A DNA stretch of 64,000 nucleotides from Saxidomus purpurata (lineage: Eukaryota; Mollusca; Bivalvia; Venerida; Veneridae), in contig JAFMSR010000019.1 of NCBI GenBank assembly GCA_022818135.1, positions 26,475,195 through 26,539,194 of the forward strand, in the 5' to 3' direction. Each line of letters starts with the position of its first letter. The stretch's first letter is position 1. Positions 25,101 through 33,005 of the stretch are shown here, one piece after another. A program made the translations under genes and the position numbers. Under the pieces are notes generated by a model, which saw nothing but the letters and a program-made list of their open reading frames with translations, was not told the origin of the DNA and did no database searches.

Positions 25101-27551
25101 ATGAAAACTGTGGATCTTTGACACTTATCGATGTCATTTTTTATTGTTAAGGTATGAAACTTCTAATTGATCTTATTCTTTCGGTCTGATTAAAAGGTTT
25201 AAGTCTAGATAAAATGTGAAATCTCAAAGTGATCGTATAACGTGTATAATCCGTTTATCGTGTAGCGTGTAGCGTGCGCTTCGTACATCGTGTATATCGT
25301 GTATCGTTCTGAATCGCTCATCGTGTATTTACCGAACGTGCAACGTGCGTCTAACGTGCGTGTATCGTGCGTACATCGTGCGTGTATCGTGCACTCCGTG
25401 TGACAACTGTTACGTTCCGACTACTGTAATAACAATAATTGAAAACAAACTTATTCTTACATAATTAACAAAAACAATACAACTAAACATATTTTCTATT
25501 CACTCTACAACAGTGTTGAAATATGCCATTCTTACGTATGGAAATCGTTTTAAATTATTAAATAAAAGAGGTTCAAGAAAGCTTTTTCTTTCTCTAATGA
25601 CATTCATATCCGCTACCGTCGCTTTAGGACAAGTATACATAATTAAATTCGTATATGAGTCCGTTTCGTTAGGAAAAACCTATGTAATTACATTAGTATA
25701 TGCTGCCGTTTCGTTAGGAAAAACCTATCTAATTACTTTCGTGTATGCTGCCGTTTCATAAGGACAAATATATCTCATTGCATTCGTATTAGCTGTCATT
25801 TCGTCACAATAAAACTTTCTAATAACAATAATGCTGCCATTTCGTTTGGACAAACCTATCTAATTACATTCATAATGCTGTCTTTTCGTCAAAACAAACC
25901 TTCTAATCATTTGAATATGCTGCTGTTTTTTCAGGACAAACCTATCTCATCACATTCATATAAGCAGTCATTTCGTCATAATAAAATTTGTAATTACATT
26001 CGTATCTGCTGTCATATCGCTTGTACAAACCTATGTGATTGCATTCGTATAATCATGCTGTCATTTCGTCAAAACAAACTAATTACATTCGTATCTGCTG
26101 TCTTATCGATAGCACAAACATATCAAAATATATGCGTATATGTTGCCGTTCGGTTAGGACAAACCGAGCTAATTACATTCGTATATGCTGCTTCTTTGTT
26201 AGGACAATTTTACCTAATAAATACATTCATATACGCTGCCGTCGCTTTAGAACAATTATACATAATCACACTCGTACATGAGTACGTTTCGTTATGACTA
26301 TATAATTGCATGTGTATATGCTGCCATTTCGTAAGGACAAACCTATTTTATTTCATTCGTATAAGCTGTCATTTCATCAAAAAAAACTTTCTTATTACAT
26401 TCATTCCTATATGCTGCTTTTTCGTTATAACATACATTTGTAATAACATTTGTATATGCTGCTTTTTCGTTATGACATACATTTGTAATAACATTTGTCT
26501 ATGCTGCTTTTTTGTTAGGACATACATTTGTAATAACATTCGTATATGCTGCTTTTTCGTTAGGATATACATTTGTAATAACATTTGTATATGCTCCTTT
26601 TTCGTTAGGATATACATTTGTAATAACATTTGTATATGCTGCTTTTTCGTTAGGATATACATTTGTAATAACATTCGTATATGCTGCTTCTGCTTTTTCG
26701 TTAGGACATACATTTGTAATAACATTCGTATATGCTGCTTTTTCGTTAGGATATACATTTGTAATAACATTTGTCTATGCTGCTTTTTCGTTAGGACATA
26801 CATTTGTAATAACATTCGTATATGCTGCCGTTTCGTTTGTAGAAACCTATCTTATTATTTCGTATATGCCGTCGCTTTAGGACAATCATATCTTATAACA
26901 TTCTTTGTATATGCTACCGTTTTGTTTTTCGGGATATTTAAAGACATCTGTAGCAATGTTACAGCTTCATTAAACACGTTACCATATGCTGTTACGTTTT
27001 CCATGGTTTCGTTCAGCCGTTCAATCCTGTTTTTTAAGCCCTGTTATATTATATTATTCAGTTTATTAACAGTTTCTTACACGGAAAGATGGTAAGGTCA
27101 ACTACCCACCCATCCAAATGACTATGGGCTGTCCTAATTGCAAGATATAAATCCACAGTAATCATGGACTAAAGAAATACAGGCTATACAAACAAATATT
27201 TACACAGATATGATAAATCAACGTTATTACATTTAAAAGAGAGACTTCCTGATTGAGCGACATGTCAATACATGTATTCAGATAAAGAAATGGTGGTGTT
27301 AATAGCGATAATTTACCCTTTTTTATTCTGACAATATATAATAATCATAATAAAGATTATTGTATTTTATAATAACTATAAATTGTTTTCATTATTATTG
27401 CGAAGTGCATTAAGATACAAGTCTAAGCTTCAATGTTAAACACAAGTTACTAACCAATTACGCACGATGCCGCTTCAACAAACAAAAGCATCAGCACGAC
27501 TTTAAACGCCATTCGGAACGTTCGTTTCTGTTTGCTTGTTTTTTCATCCAT
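3984..27551 (-). CDS. Single-pass membrane protein with many EGF/cbEGF repeats (whole gene, 15 exons)
   Basis: Assembled by eye from GT-AG sites and phase. Exons in transcript order: 27551-27455, 17975-17832, 17489-17340, 16951-16802, 16413-16264, 13854-13717, 13478-13344, 11077-10943, 10417-10271, 9835-9689, 6873-6571, 6054-5979, 5800-5745, 4620-4536, 4134-3984. Lengths total 2064 nt, exactly 688 codons including the stop, and all 14 junctions agree in phase. Predicted order: signal peptide, one atypical EGF, eight cbEGF-type domains, an irregular Cys-rich module, a classical EGF, a transmembrane helix and a tail of about 50 residues. Such proteins act at the cell surface as adhesion molecules or receptors, with Ca2+ stiffening the EGF chain. 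Ligand and specific role cannot be told from sequence, and I do not recognise a named orthologue. Exon starts are firm except the 5' end of 6571-6873. Further small exons in the large introns could have been missed. Confidence 0.8.
4536..4620 (-). CDS. EGF gene, transmembrane exon
   Basis: The acceptor TATAATACAG and donor GTAAGATGG bound an 85-bp phase 1-to-2 exon. It encodes KQTT followed by the hydrophobic stretch LIAMGSSLGGLVLILACVIC and GVC, a good single-pass helix. The phase fits both the preceding EGF half-exon (phase 1) and the following tail exon (phase 2), which is strong support for such a short exon. Confidence 0.8.
4668..5075. repeat. MITE-like repeat (degenerate copy)
   Basis: It starts with AAAAAGGGACACCCT and shares the internal blocks TTCAATGAACGTAAAATG and GCAATAAATCGCT with copies at 9.9, 45.8 and 54.8 kb. 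The right end is unclear. It lies in the intron between the transmembrane exon and the EGF half-exon at 5745. Confidence 0.5.
5143..5300. repeat. Dispersed repeat, copy 1 (partner at 6296-6455)
   Basis: It shares GGACCATTTAAATTTGTT and a later block ending TTCGTTATATACGGAG with the sequence at 6296-6455 (GTCGTTATATACGCAG), in direct orientation. It is intronic and non-coding; the family is unknown. Confidence 0.5.
5745..5800 (-). CDS. EGF gene, second half of the split EGF domain
   Basis: The acceptor TTAATTTGCAG and donor GTAAGTTATC bound a 56-bp phase 2-to-1 exon. It encodes CRKGRIGDYCTETDIVYK. Joined to exon 5979-6054 it supplies Cys5 and Cys6 (C-x-C...GxYC), the typical end of a classical, non-calcium-binding EGF fold. 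Confidence 0.85.
5979..6054 (-). CDS. EGF gene, first half of the split EGF domain
   Basis: The acceptor TTTCTACTTGTAG and donor GTAAAATC bound a 76-bp phase 1-to-2 exon. It reads DPCQNSKCHETSTC, then SHWDNGDGYIC, giving Cys1 to Cys4. With the next exon all six cysteines of one EGF domain are present. It lacks the D-I-N-E-C calcium motif, unlike the upstream repeats. Confidence 0.85.
6296..6455. repeat. Dispersed repeat, copy 2 (partner at 5143-5300)
   Basis: It shares GGACCATTTAAATTTGTT and a GTTATATACG block with the copy at 5143. It also contains internally repeated TATATCCG words. Non-coding, intronic. Confidence 0.45.
6571..6873 (-). CDS. EGF gene, long irregular Cys-rich exon
   Basis: The donor is firm (CTGTATAG, then GTATTTTG). 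The acceptor I prefer is CAGCAAG before ATATCAACATCG, which gives a phase 1-1 exon of 303 bp, about twice the length of the other EGF exons. It opens as DINIEY, where sister exons have DINEC, so the first cysteine is missing there. The second half (ICETYKNDCDRTTTTC, then CYCTTKYPQRKSRTSC) resembles the first extracellular exon at 17832. Other phase-1 acceptors (for example before ATGACCTAAATAAG) would shorten it without breaking frame, so the 5' boundary is uncertain. Confidence 0.6.
6874..7736 (-). other. Intron sequence
   Basis: Intronic stretch between the irregular exon and a decayed EGF exon. A phase 0-to-2 open stretch with splice-like edges occurs at 7194-7279, but its phase fits no neighbour, so it is not annotated as an exon. 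Confidence 0.5.
7737..7879 (-). pseudogene. Decayed cbEGF exon of the EGF gene
   Basis: It reads DINEC, VSC, TECVNTVGSWKCIC in the cbEGF pattern, and its donor (GTGTGAAG, then GTTAGATT) is intact. Two faults are visible. The acceptor dinucleotide reads AA (TTTCAA before ATATCAATGAG) where AG is expected. A one-base shift lies downstream of Cys5, probably in a run of eight A on the coding strand, so the terminal TGT GAA G is in another frame. The length of 143 nt is not compatible with a phase 1-1 exon. Splicing probably skips it. Confidence 0.75.
7880..9688 (-). other. Intron sequence, nothing further seen
   Basis: AT-rich intron with no EGF-like Cys pattern, recognisable mobile element or other exon. 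Confidence 0.5.
9689..9835 (-). CDS. EGF gene, cbEGF exon (DIDECRD)
   Basis: A phase 1-1 exon of 147 bp, acceptor TTTGTTTAG, donor GTATGTCG. It encodes DIDECRDTHRPAYC, then GGECRNTVGGWYCDC and a final C. All six EGF cysteines are present along with the N-terminal D-I-D-E calcium-binding signature. The long loop before Cys6 (TNSSVKSSGYNAIC) carries an N-glycosylation sequon. Confidence 0.9.
9925..10179. repeat. MITE copy in an intron
   Basis: About 255 bp. It contains ATGTGTTCAATGAACGTAAA and AATAAATCGCT and ends TTTTTAGGGAGTGCCTCTTT, matching the right end of the intact copy at 54778-55032. The left terminal repeat is degraded. Confidence 0.65.
10271..10417 (-). CDS. EGF gene, cbEGF exon (DINECKSS)
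   Basis: A phase 1-1 exon of 147 bp, acceptor CCTATTTTTCAG, donor GTATTTGC. It reads DINECKSSDFSC, then SSRCENLPGRWKCAC and a last cysteine in HRVCE. Six cysteines and the calcium motif are intact. Confidence 0.9.
10491..10915. repeat. Intronic tandem duplication, about 220-bp period
   Basis: Blocks GTAAGAGCTAATCAG, CCGTGAGTTGGGCAA and TTCTTTGACAAGAACCAG occur twice in the same order, near 10491-10625 and 10710-10915. The second copy has an insertion of about 65 bp. Non-coding. Confidence 0.75.
10943..11077 (-). CDS. EGF gene, cbEGF exon (DVNECKH)
   Basis: A phase 1-1 exon of 135 bp, acceptor ATCTTTATAG, donor GTGAGTAT. It encodes DVNECKHSATC, then GGSCVNIPGSWKCNC and a closing cysteine. 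The loop after Cys5 has an Asn-Glu-Thr sequon. It is closely related to exon 13344-13478 and to the remnant near 12.0 kb. Confidence 0.9.
11078..11870 (-). other. Intron sequence
   Basis: AT-rich intron without recognised features. Confidence 0.5.
11872..11950 (-). mobile_element. tRNA-derived SINE head
   Basis: On the minus strand it has an A-box-like AGCTCAGTCGGAAGTGC and a B-box-like GGATTCGAGTCCC at tRNA-like spacing. Flanks do not continue the acceptor stem, so this is a SINE or tRNA fossil and not a working tRNA gene. It lies about 30 bp from an EGF exon remnant. Confidence 0.6.
11979..12025 (-). pseudogene. Remnant of a cbEGF exon
   Basis: It reads DTCSNGGTCQN and then TAA, matching the middle of the flanking intact cbEGF exons (CSNGGSCVN, CSNGGTCVN). 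The rest of the exon, the donor, and a clear DxNEC start are gone. This is a dead copy in line with its neighbours. Confidence 0.65.
12026..13343 (-). other. Intron sequence
   Basis: No EGF pattern or recognised mobile element. Confidence 0.5.
13344..13478 (-). CDS. EGF gene, cbEGF exon (DEDECKT)
   Basis: A phase 1-1 exon of 135 bp, acceptor TTTTCTTCTAG, donor GTGTGCGC. It encodes DEDECKTNVIC, then GGTCVNTKGNWTCKC and a final C. Same length as exon 10943-11077 and similar in the central part, suggesting duplication of one by the other. Confidence 0.9.
13717..13854 (-). CDS. EGF gene, cbEGF exon (DKNECND)
   Basis: A phase 1-1 exon of 138 bp, acceptor TTTATTTTTAG, donor GTAAGCTT. It encodes DKNECNDTNYIC, then FGHCDDVIGGWNCTC and a last cysteine in YTCF. 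Six cysteines intact. Asn-Asp-Thr and Asn-Cys-Thr sequons are present. Confidence 0.9.
13855..15720 (-). other. Intron with a foldback element
   Basis: Apart from the inverted repeat at 14900-15081 I see only AT-rich intron sequence and a short GA run near 14795. Confidence 0.5.
14900..15081. repeat. Foldback (inverted-repeat) element, copy 1
   Basis: The left arm runs from about 14903 (GGATTAACTGTTTTATAATT) to 14982. The right arm is its imperfect reverse complement, ending AAATAGTTAATCC. The loop is about 20 bp (GCGACAGCGTTAGACGGAGC). A related copy lies at 59455-59585. No ORF is present, so it is non-autonomous. Confidence 0.85.
15723..15980. repeat. Extra copy of the EGF intron unit with an exon-edge ghost
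   Basis: It matches the intron part of the 538-bp units but ends TTCTTGCTAACCTTCG in place of the cbEGF exon. That end equals the donor and last bases of exon 17832-17975 (TTCTTGCTGACCTTCG). It appears to be a copy of intron plus splice edge from which the exon body was lost. Confidence 0.8.
16264..16413 (-). CDS. EGF gene, triplicated cbEGF exon, copy 1
   Basis: A phase 1-1 exon of 150 bp, acceptor TTCGTTACCAG, donor GTATTATT. It encodes DINECYGTNITRIPNC, then HGNCSNTVGGYTCDC and a final C in WNVTCE. It has the calcium motif, six cysteines, three sequons, and a C-x-N-x4-Y-x-C site fitting the Asp/Asn beta-hydroxylation consensus. By eye its sequence is identical to the exons at 16802 and 17340. 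Confidence 0.95.
16802..16951 (-). CDS. EGF gene, triplicated cbEGF exon, copy 2
   Basis: Same 150-bp sequence and splice edges as the exon at 16264, one 538-bp unit away. Because it is phase 1-1 it adds one 50-residue domain without changing frame. Confidence 0.95.
17340..17489 (-). CDS. EGF gene, triplicated cbEGF exon, copy 3
   Basis: Same 150-bp sequence as the other two copies. It is the first of the three in the transcript and follows exon 17832-17975. Confidence 0.95.
17832..17975 (-). CDS. EGF gene, atypical first EGF exon
   Basis: A phase 1-1 exon of 144 bp, acceptor AACTTCTTTTGCAG, donor GTCAGCAAG. It encodes ANETELCSTPSQNDCD, then TTECNDDGGLVVCHC and a final C in SNKYCE. Six cysteines are present but no DxNEC calcium motif. 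It shares a C-x(4-5)-NDCD-x2-TT-x-C pattern with the second half of exon 6571-6873. Likely the N-terminal extracellular domain. Confidence 0.85.
17976..19429 (-). other. Start of the large first intron, nothing further seen
   Basis: AT-rich intron with no EGF pattern and no clear mobile-element signature. It precedes the 45-bp minisatellite. Confidence 0.5.
19430..19919. repeat. 45-bp-type minisatellite, left part
   Basis: Degenerate units built on AGGACAAACCTATCTAATTA, CATTCGTATATGCTG and CGTTTCGTT. The same family resumes at about 25600, so the array was split by the TIR element at 19920-25426. Confidence 0.8.
19920..19945 (+). repeat. Left terminal inverted repeat of the 5.5-kb element
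   Basis: Begins CAGTAGTCGG and ends CAGTTGTCA; 26 bp perfect match to the right end in reverse complement. Confidence 0.95.
19946..20150. repeat. Left subterminal repeats with a hairpin
   Basis: Iterated CGTGCGTATAACGTGCGTGC-type words, then an inverted pair ATCGTATATCGTGTATC / GATACACGATATACGAT about 40 bp apart. Subterminal repeat clusters of this kind often bind transposase; here that is inference. Confidence 0.75.
20499..20566. repeat. Short tandem AAAACGTCCCC array
   Basis: Four to five imperfect copies of AAAACGTCCCC spaced 7-20 bp apart inside the TIR element. Function unknown. Confidence 0.7.
20690..21690 (+). pseudogene. Decayed LINE fragment with RNase H remnants
   Basis: Frame-broken plus-strand segments read YIYTDGSKNPGSG (RNase H first Asp motif), RLTNYCSIYQE, IFSDSLSSL (RNase H middle motif), CPAHVG and a broken GNE...ADDADK, then SITRLRLGANLLP as seen after RNase H in LINEs. 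Stops and frameshifts occur throughout. An RNase H domain points to an I/Jockey-type group carrying RNase H, unlike the LINE at 28.7-33.2 kb, where I see none. Confidence 0.7.
21691..23535. other. Interior of the TIR element, nothing recognised
   Basis: AT-rich non-coding sequence; may include LINE 3' UTR. No ORF with a domain. Confidence 0.45.
23536..23785 (-). mobile_element. tRNA-derived SINE
   Basis: On the minus strand it has A box TGGTCTAGTGGTTTAGGC and B box AGGTTCGAAGCCC at about 35 bp spacing, followed by a body of about 170 bp. It lies inside the 5.5-kb TIR element. Confidence 0.75.
23786..25229. other. Interior of the TIR element, nothing recognised
   Basis: No domain-bearing ORF or clear repeat. 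Confidence 0.45.
25230..25400. repeat. Right subterminal repeats of the 5.5-kb element
   Basis: Iterated ATCGTGTAT, GTAGCGTGTAGCGTGCG and AACGTGCGTCTAACGTGCG words. The repeat words lie in the same orientation as on the left side and are not mirrored. Confidence 0.8.
25401..25426 (-). repeat. Right terminal inverted repeat of the 5.5-kb element
   Basis: Ends ACGTTCCGACTACTG and is followed by TA. Perfect 26-bp inverse of the left end. Confidence 0.95.
25600..26925. repeat. 45-bp minisatellite, right part
   Basis: Regular 45-bp units (TTTCGTTAGGATATACATTT, GTAATAACATTTGTATATGC) are densest at 26400-26825; older degenerate units lie to the left. The unit length is a multiple of three, so several frames on both strands stay open, but the 15-residue repeats they give are not credible proteins. 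Located in intron 1 of the EGF gene. Confidence 0.9.
27455..27551 (-). CDS. EGF gene, exon 1: start and signal peptide
   Basis: The Met reads MDEKTSKQKRTFRMAFKVV followed by LMLLFVEAASCVI and an ATTG/GTTAGTAAC donor, leaving phase 1. This matches the phase-1 acceptor of exon 17975-17832. The hydrophobic core MAFKVVLMLLFVEAASC is a good signal peptide. A second in-frame Met at residue 14 gives a more typical signal length, so either could be the start. Confidence 0.75.
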
Positions 27552-28744
27552 TAAAAGTAACATTTCCAGTCAAAACACTTCATTTAGCTTAAACAAAGAA
27601 TGGTTCTTTAAAAGGTGTAAAATATTGTATCCTCCTCTATCGTGATCGTTACAGATAATGCACTTACTGATATCATTTAATATACGAGCGAATGATCACC
27701 AGAGCATAACATTAGATAATGCAATCAGAAGAAGAACACTTTATACAATTATGGACCCGTGTGGCATTAAACATGACGTGATATTCACCAGAATAGGGTA
27801 ATATTGTCCGAGGCGATATATGTGAAATATGCATTATAATTTGCTTCCTTGTTTATACTCTGGACCAATGAGATATTGTTTATTTATAGATAATAAAAAA
27901 ATTTTTTTTAATGTTTTATTATGTTTAAAAATGAACGACTCAGACGTGGGTAGAGTGTGTCGTCTGAAAACGAACAAAATCTGTTGTTTTTTTTCGTTCT
28001 AAAGAAAAACAAACGGAGAGATTTCAGGTGCACTTATCGCTTGAATCAGCAATATATTACAACAGACTGGGCTACGAGTACAGTTGCTTACCGCTGCTCT
28101 GAAATCAGACAAACCCAACTAGCTTTAGTGGCAACAATTGCTTTCGGACAAGAGTTTGACTGCCTACGACGATCACAAACTTATGACAGACAGACAGACA
28201 AACAGACATTCTTTATTTTTTCAATCAGGTTACATTGTGAAATGATATAAATTCTTATACAAAACATATACTTGAAAATCTGTTATGTTGTTGTTTTGTT
28301 GTTGTTGTTTTCGTTAGTATTATTATTGATAGTCATACTAATCCTTCCATTAAACATGTAGCTAGTATATAACTATAACGGGAGAGGTTGAATGGGTGTA
28401 AAAATTTAATAGGACAGGTGGTTTATTTACTTGTGGAATAAAAAGAATTTTAAAAAGCTCGAGATGCACGGGCTTTCTATTCATAATTTTAGTTGAAGTA
28501 AGAAAGGAATGTCATTGACGGCTAATTTGTAAATAGAAACACGTAAAATTAAATGAGTTAAAGATATTAGTGTTTCTTATGTGTGTGGTTTATTGACAAG
28601 GATATAATACTGATTTAGATGGGATACTTATAACAGAAGTAAGTATTTTCTTTTACTGTTGGATCTAAACAGTCACGAAGTCCTTACAAGTATTCTGTTG
28701 GTCAAAATTTTCATTATAGTTTTTAACATAAGATCATGATCAGT
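27552..28744. other. Upstream region of the EGF gene
   Basis: Expected to hold the promoter and 5' UTR of the minus-strand gene. I cannot point to a confident TATA box or initiator. Contains short GACA and TTG microsatellites near 28185 and 28290. Confidence 0.35.
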
Positions 28745-28770
28745 GTATGATAATTCATACTATTTTACAT

Positions 28771-31545
28771 TTATTTAAGTATATAGTACAAACATTTATA
28801 CTGGTTGCCGTAAGATAAAATAATAATGCAGAGTACTGAAAAATACACTGTTAGAAAAGCTGGGCACTTAAGCATGTAGTGATGCTCATCGGCTATGTCA
28901 TTAAAACTACAAAGTGTACATTTCCTTTGACTATATGGGATGAAATTCTGTCGCCATCTTAATTTTTCTACTGGAAGATGATGATTACATGTTCTGAATT
29001 TAAAAAGTGCTAAACGAAGATATGCTGGTAGTATTGTCAAATATGGTTCGAGTCTAATGTTGGTTTTAAGCATCTTATAGTTTTTTAACCTTGGAAGAAT
29101 TGTCCAACGACTCATTCCAGTTTTGTATGAATTGGTCGATAAGAATTTTTTTAACAATTTTATCTACATGTACCACATTTAGATTCAACTGGTCCAGCCA
29201 AATGCCCGAAAGGCCAGTACGGTCGAGAACTTGACGGATATAGAGCAACCATTTGGAATTGAAATTTGAATTAAACATGTAGTCATAACAAATTCTAGAG
29301 ATCTTCTGATCATTTCCACTTATCAGTTTAGCCTTAAACTTGGTCATTCTTGATTTGATTATGATTTCGATGGGGTAGCGTCCTTGACGGACCCCACAAT
29401 TGCTTACGAAAAAGGGCGAACTACAGTGATTTACTGAGACACATGATTTGATGTCTGTATACATATTATAAATTACATTAAACAAGTTTCCATTTACTCC
29501 GTTTTTCAGTAGTTTATACCATAACCCTGAACGCCATATTCCGTCAAACGCGGAGCTAAATCAATGTTACCAACGAAAAGTTTCTTTTTTCGCTGTCTAA
29601 ATTTATCGATCAACAATTTTAGAGTAAAAATGTGATCAGATGTAGAATATTTGGCACGGAAGCCTGCTTGATTTTCTTTAAGTATATTGCTACAGTTTAG
29701 AAAAACTGTAATGCGTTCGTTTAAAACAGAGGTAAATAGCTTCCCTAAACAACTTAATATAGTAATTGGTCTATAGTTTTTTGGTTCTAATGATGACCCC
29801 TTCTTTTTATATATGAGTCTAATAGTAACTATAAGCCACGAATCGGGTGAGATCCCGGTATCAAAAATCTTATTAAAGAGCGCTGTGTAAACAGGTAACA
29901 TTATATCTTTCGTTGCTTTGACGTTTTCGTTTGATATGTAATCTTGTGGTGACGCCGATTTTGAGTTATTACATTTTGATATCATTTTTTGCGATCTCGC
30001 TTGTTGAAATTTGGCCATTAAGAAGTACATTACTATCGTCTTTTGTAAAATTTCTCAAAAAATCGCCCGAGTCGTTATCAGCAGTACTGCAACTATTTAC
30101 ATCTTTGAAATATTCGTAAAACTCGACGTGTATATTTGGCATTTTAGGGGATTTAGCTTTATTAAACGTATTTATCTGTTTTCAAAAGTCTCTTGGTTTA
30201 TTAGAGTGCAAATCTCTCAACTTTTTCTCATTTTTAAATTTGTGTTTCTTAACAAAAGTATTCAAAGTTTGGCTATATGCTTTACTAGCACGGTTCAGCT
30301 GATTTTTGTTAAATATGTTTTTGTGTTTATTGTGTTTTTTCTTCGTATAATGGTATCTACGTCTTGCTTTCTGGCATTGGGGGCCGAACCATGGCTTATT
30401 ATTTGACTGGAACTTGGCAGGGGAATTACTGGTCAGTTTCTTTGGAGCTGGGAAAGTTTCGAAAGCAAAATCATTAAATAGGGATGCAATTCTTGTGGAA
30501 GCTAGATTGACAGAATCTTTTGGGTTTAAATCATATGTATGGCTTTCAAGTAAACCTTTGATTTCGGATATTTTTTGTAAGTTGATATTCTCCACAAACT
30601 GGGATTTCAATGAATTCTGCCATGGGGGAGGTTGTGGATTAGGGGGTGTATTATTTTCACTATAAGCATAAGTTGTGTCATTGTTGGTCATTGGCACTTT
30701 TACAGACAATACCGAATGACCATCTGAGAAGAGAAGGTCAACTTCGTACACATTGAAATCACTAATCTGCATTATAATAGGTAAAGAAGCTATTACATAA
30801 TCTATAACTGATGTATTACGAAATGTGTATTGGCCTACATTTTTATCATTTCCTAGACGCCCGTTTACAATAAAAAGGTCATTGTTTTTACACATGTCTA
30901 AAATTTTAGAACCTCGATTATCTACTTTCTTGTCTTTTGAAGCCCTGTTTAACGGTATAAAATCGGGGAGTTAATTTATAGAGTTAAGGGAACCAGCTGT
31001 TTCTTCATCCTAGCAGAAAGTCATCTACTAAAACATAGTCAACACGAGTTGCAGTATGTGCATTTGCATCACTGATGACAATGACGTTTGTATAACAAGC
31101 GCATTTTTCAGAAATTTCAGTTTGAAAGTTGTAAAATTCTTCATCTGTGTAATAATGCGACTGTTCATGGGGAACGTATATGCACCCAATTACAATATCA
31201 CTATCGGGTGATTTTGAAAAATTGCTATTGATTTTCAGCCATGAAATATATTCACATTTTGAGTCTAGAATTTCAACATGTTGTGTAAAACAATCTTTTA
31301 CAAAAAATCCTATACCTCCTGATTTCCGGAGAATTTTTTGCCTAGGTTTAGAAAAAAAAGTAAATCCGGGTACTGTTATAACATCGTACATATCTAATTT
31401 TGTTTCCTGTACACAGAAAAAATCATACTTTTTAATCAGATCAGTGAAGTCAGGGTAATCTATGCGATTTTTAAGCCCACAGACATTTAACGACGCTATT
31501 TTAAGTGAGTCAAAGGGATAAAGTTTTTTTGTTCTACATGTATAT
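28771..31545 (-). pseudogene. LINE ORF2 (endonuclease plus reverse transcriptase), broken
   Basis: The endonuclease starts KIASLNVCGLKNR and has CVQETKLD (catalytic Glu region), VIGCIYVP, ISDANAHT in place of the usual GDFNAH, and a late SDGHSVLS (catalytic Asp-His). Near 31010 the frame shifts after VDDFLLG, and a stop follows in SIN-stop-LPDF. The linker ends RDLHSNKPRDF. The RT shows NYRPITILSCLGKLF, ENQAGFRAKYSTSDHIF and GVRQG, then jumps directly to RYPIEIIIKSRM. The stretch with the YADD catalytic motif is absent, so there is an internal deletion near 29385. The C-terminus has CTLC...DEHHYMLKC, a metal-binding motif common in this group. Confidence 0.85.
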
Positions 31546-31977
31546 AGTCAGCATGATTCTGGACTGTTTGTAAAGGGTCAGATGTTCTTTCTTCCTGGTT
31601 CGAAGTTTCAGATAATTCTGTTTCAGAAACATGTATATAATGTTCACAAATTAGTTCGCTTGAAGTACTAGGTAAATTTTCACAAGTATTACAAAATAAA
31701 GTGTATGTACCAACTGGTGTAGAGTCTGTAAAAGTTTGTTCTTCGCAGCTGATTTGTAATCCATGTTTTCCAATAGCGTTACAAGTAGTGGGTGGAGTTA
31801 CACATGAATGTCCACAATGTTCAGGTGTGTTTAATACTCTCCCCGACCTGGCCTTATCATCACCAGATTTCCTTTGGACCTCACTATTGTACGGAGGCTT
31901 AAGTTGATCCGATTGCTGTACCGGCGGTTGTGCCTGTATTTGTTCAGGTAGAACATCCCTTCACGACAAAGACTTGT

Positions 31978-33005
31978 CATTCGGGTCATTTAAGACATCG
32001 CCCCAAGATGAAGATTCCCACAAAGTAGTACCGGTATTGTTTGTTTTTGTTTTGTTTTGGAGACAGTAATGCGGCGTCCCGTGTTGTACCAGCGACGGTA
32101 TTGTGACCAGTGCAGACAATGCTTAAATCAGATGCTACAGAACTATCCATAGTGTCCATATTTACCGAGTTGGATCTGGCCTCACTGATCAGTTTGTTTT
32201 CAAGGGCAATGTCCTCATCTATTACGGGGTCTGTACTGGCGTTTGTAGATTTATCACTGTAAGAAGCTGCTATTTTTGCACAATGCTGATTCAGGACTTG
32301 GGTGACGCGTTTTGGGATATCGGTGTGGCGTGACCCCCGCAGTACTTCATACCAGTCGGGGAATAGATCCTGTTTGATTTTGTCGTTTACCTTCAGTGCT
32401 GCTGGAAATAACATTTTAACTTTGCCTTTGCCATAATTTTCACGGTATTTTTTAAGGAGGGGCCATAAAGTTTTTCTTGGTATGTTAACTTCACCTCGGT
32501 GACTGAACTGTACAAAGATGGACCTGCACGGAGGACGAGTTGACTGAGTTGGTAAATGTGGAGCTCTTGGTTTGATTATCCGACCTAGTCTGTAAGCCCG
32601 AACAATTATAAAAGTGTCATCCATTCCAAGACTTCCAGAAATAATATCTTTAACCTTTTGAGTGCAGTTTTCGTCCCTATTTTCTGGTACTCCTGATACA
32701 ATCAAGTTTGTTGCCAGGCACTTTACCTCTAGGTCAATATTTTTATACTCGAGTAGCCGTATACGCTCATCACTTATTTCGTGCTTGGCCCAATTTACAT
32801 AAACTTGTGACTCAATATTGTCTACACGAAACTTTAGCAAACCAATACTTGACATACTTTCTAGTAGAATGTTGATTTTTTCATCTTGTGGGAGTTGTTT
32901 AGCTTCTTGTATGTTCATATTCATCGAGTTCATGTTATAAGACTGGGTGGGATGTTGAAATGAACCACCGCCTGAAGAGCGACGCACACGTTTTCGATTT
33001 TGCAC
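31978..33005 (-). pseudogene. LINE ORF1 (RRM-like nucleic-acid-binding protein)
   Basis: About 340 residues. A basic start (MQNRKRVRRSSGGG) is followed by a probable short coiled coil and then LATNLIVSGVPENRDENC and IIVRAYRLGR. These are the RRM and following helix of transposase-22/L1-like ORF1 proteins, which bind LINE RNA. The last part shifts frame near 32045; in the alternative frame it continues as TLWESSSWGDVLNDPNDKSL and stops at 31978. It lies about 430 bp upstream of ORF2. Confidence 0.75.

Larger units (their letters stand above)
19920..25426. mobile_element. 5.5-kb element with 26-bp terminal inverted repeats and TA target duplication
   Basis: The left end CAGTAGTCGGAACGTAACAG is matched by its perfect reverse complement at the right end, identical over 26 bp. 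TA flanks both ends (19918-19919 and 25427-25428). The CAGT start and TA duplication are those of Tc1/mariner-like elements. Subterminal arrays of ACGTGCGT and ATCGTGTAT words lie inside both ends. I find no intact transposase. The interior holds a decayed LINE fragment and a tRNA-SINE, so it looks non-autonomous or gutted. It sits in intron 1 of the EGF gene, inside a minisatellite. Confidence 0.85.

Noticed and set aside
26310..27095. Open frames on both strands with 15-residue repeats
   Set aside because: Produced by the 45-bp minisatellite in an intron; several frames open at once and very low complexity.
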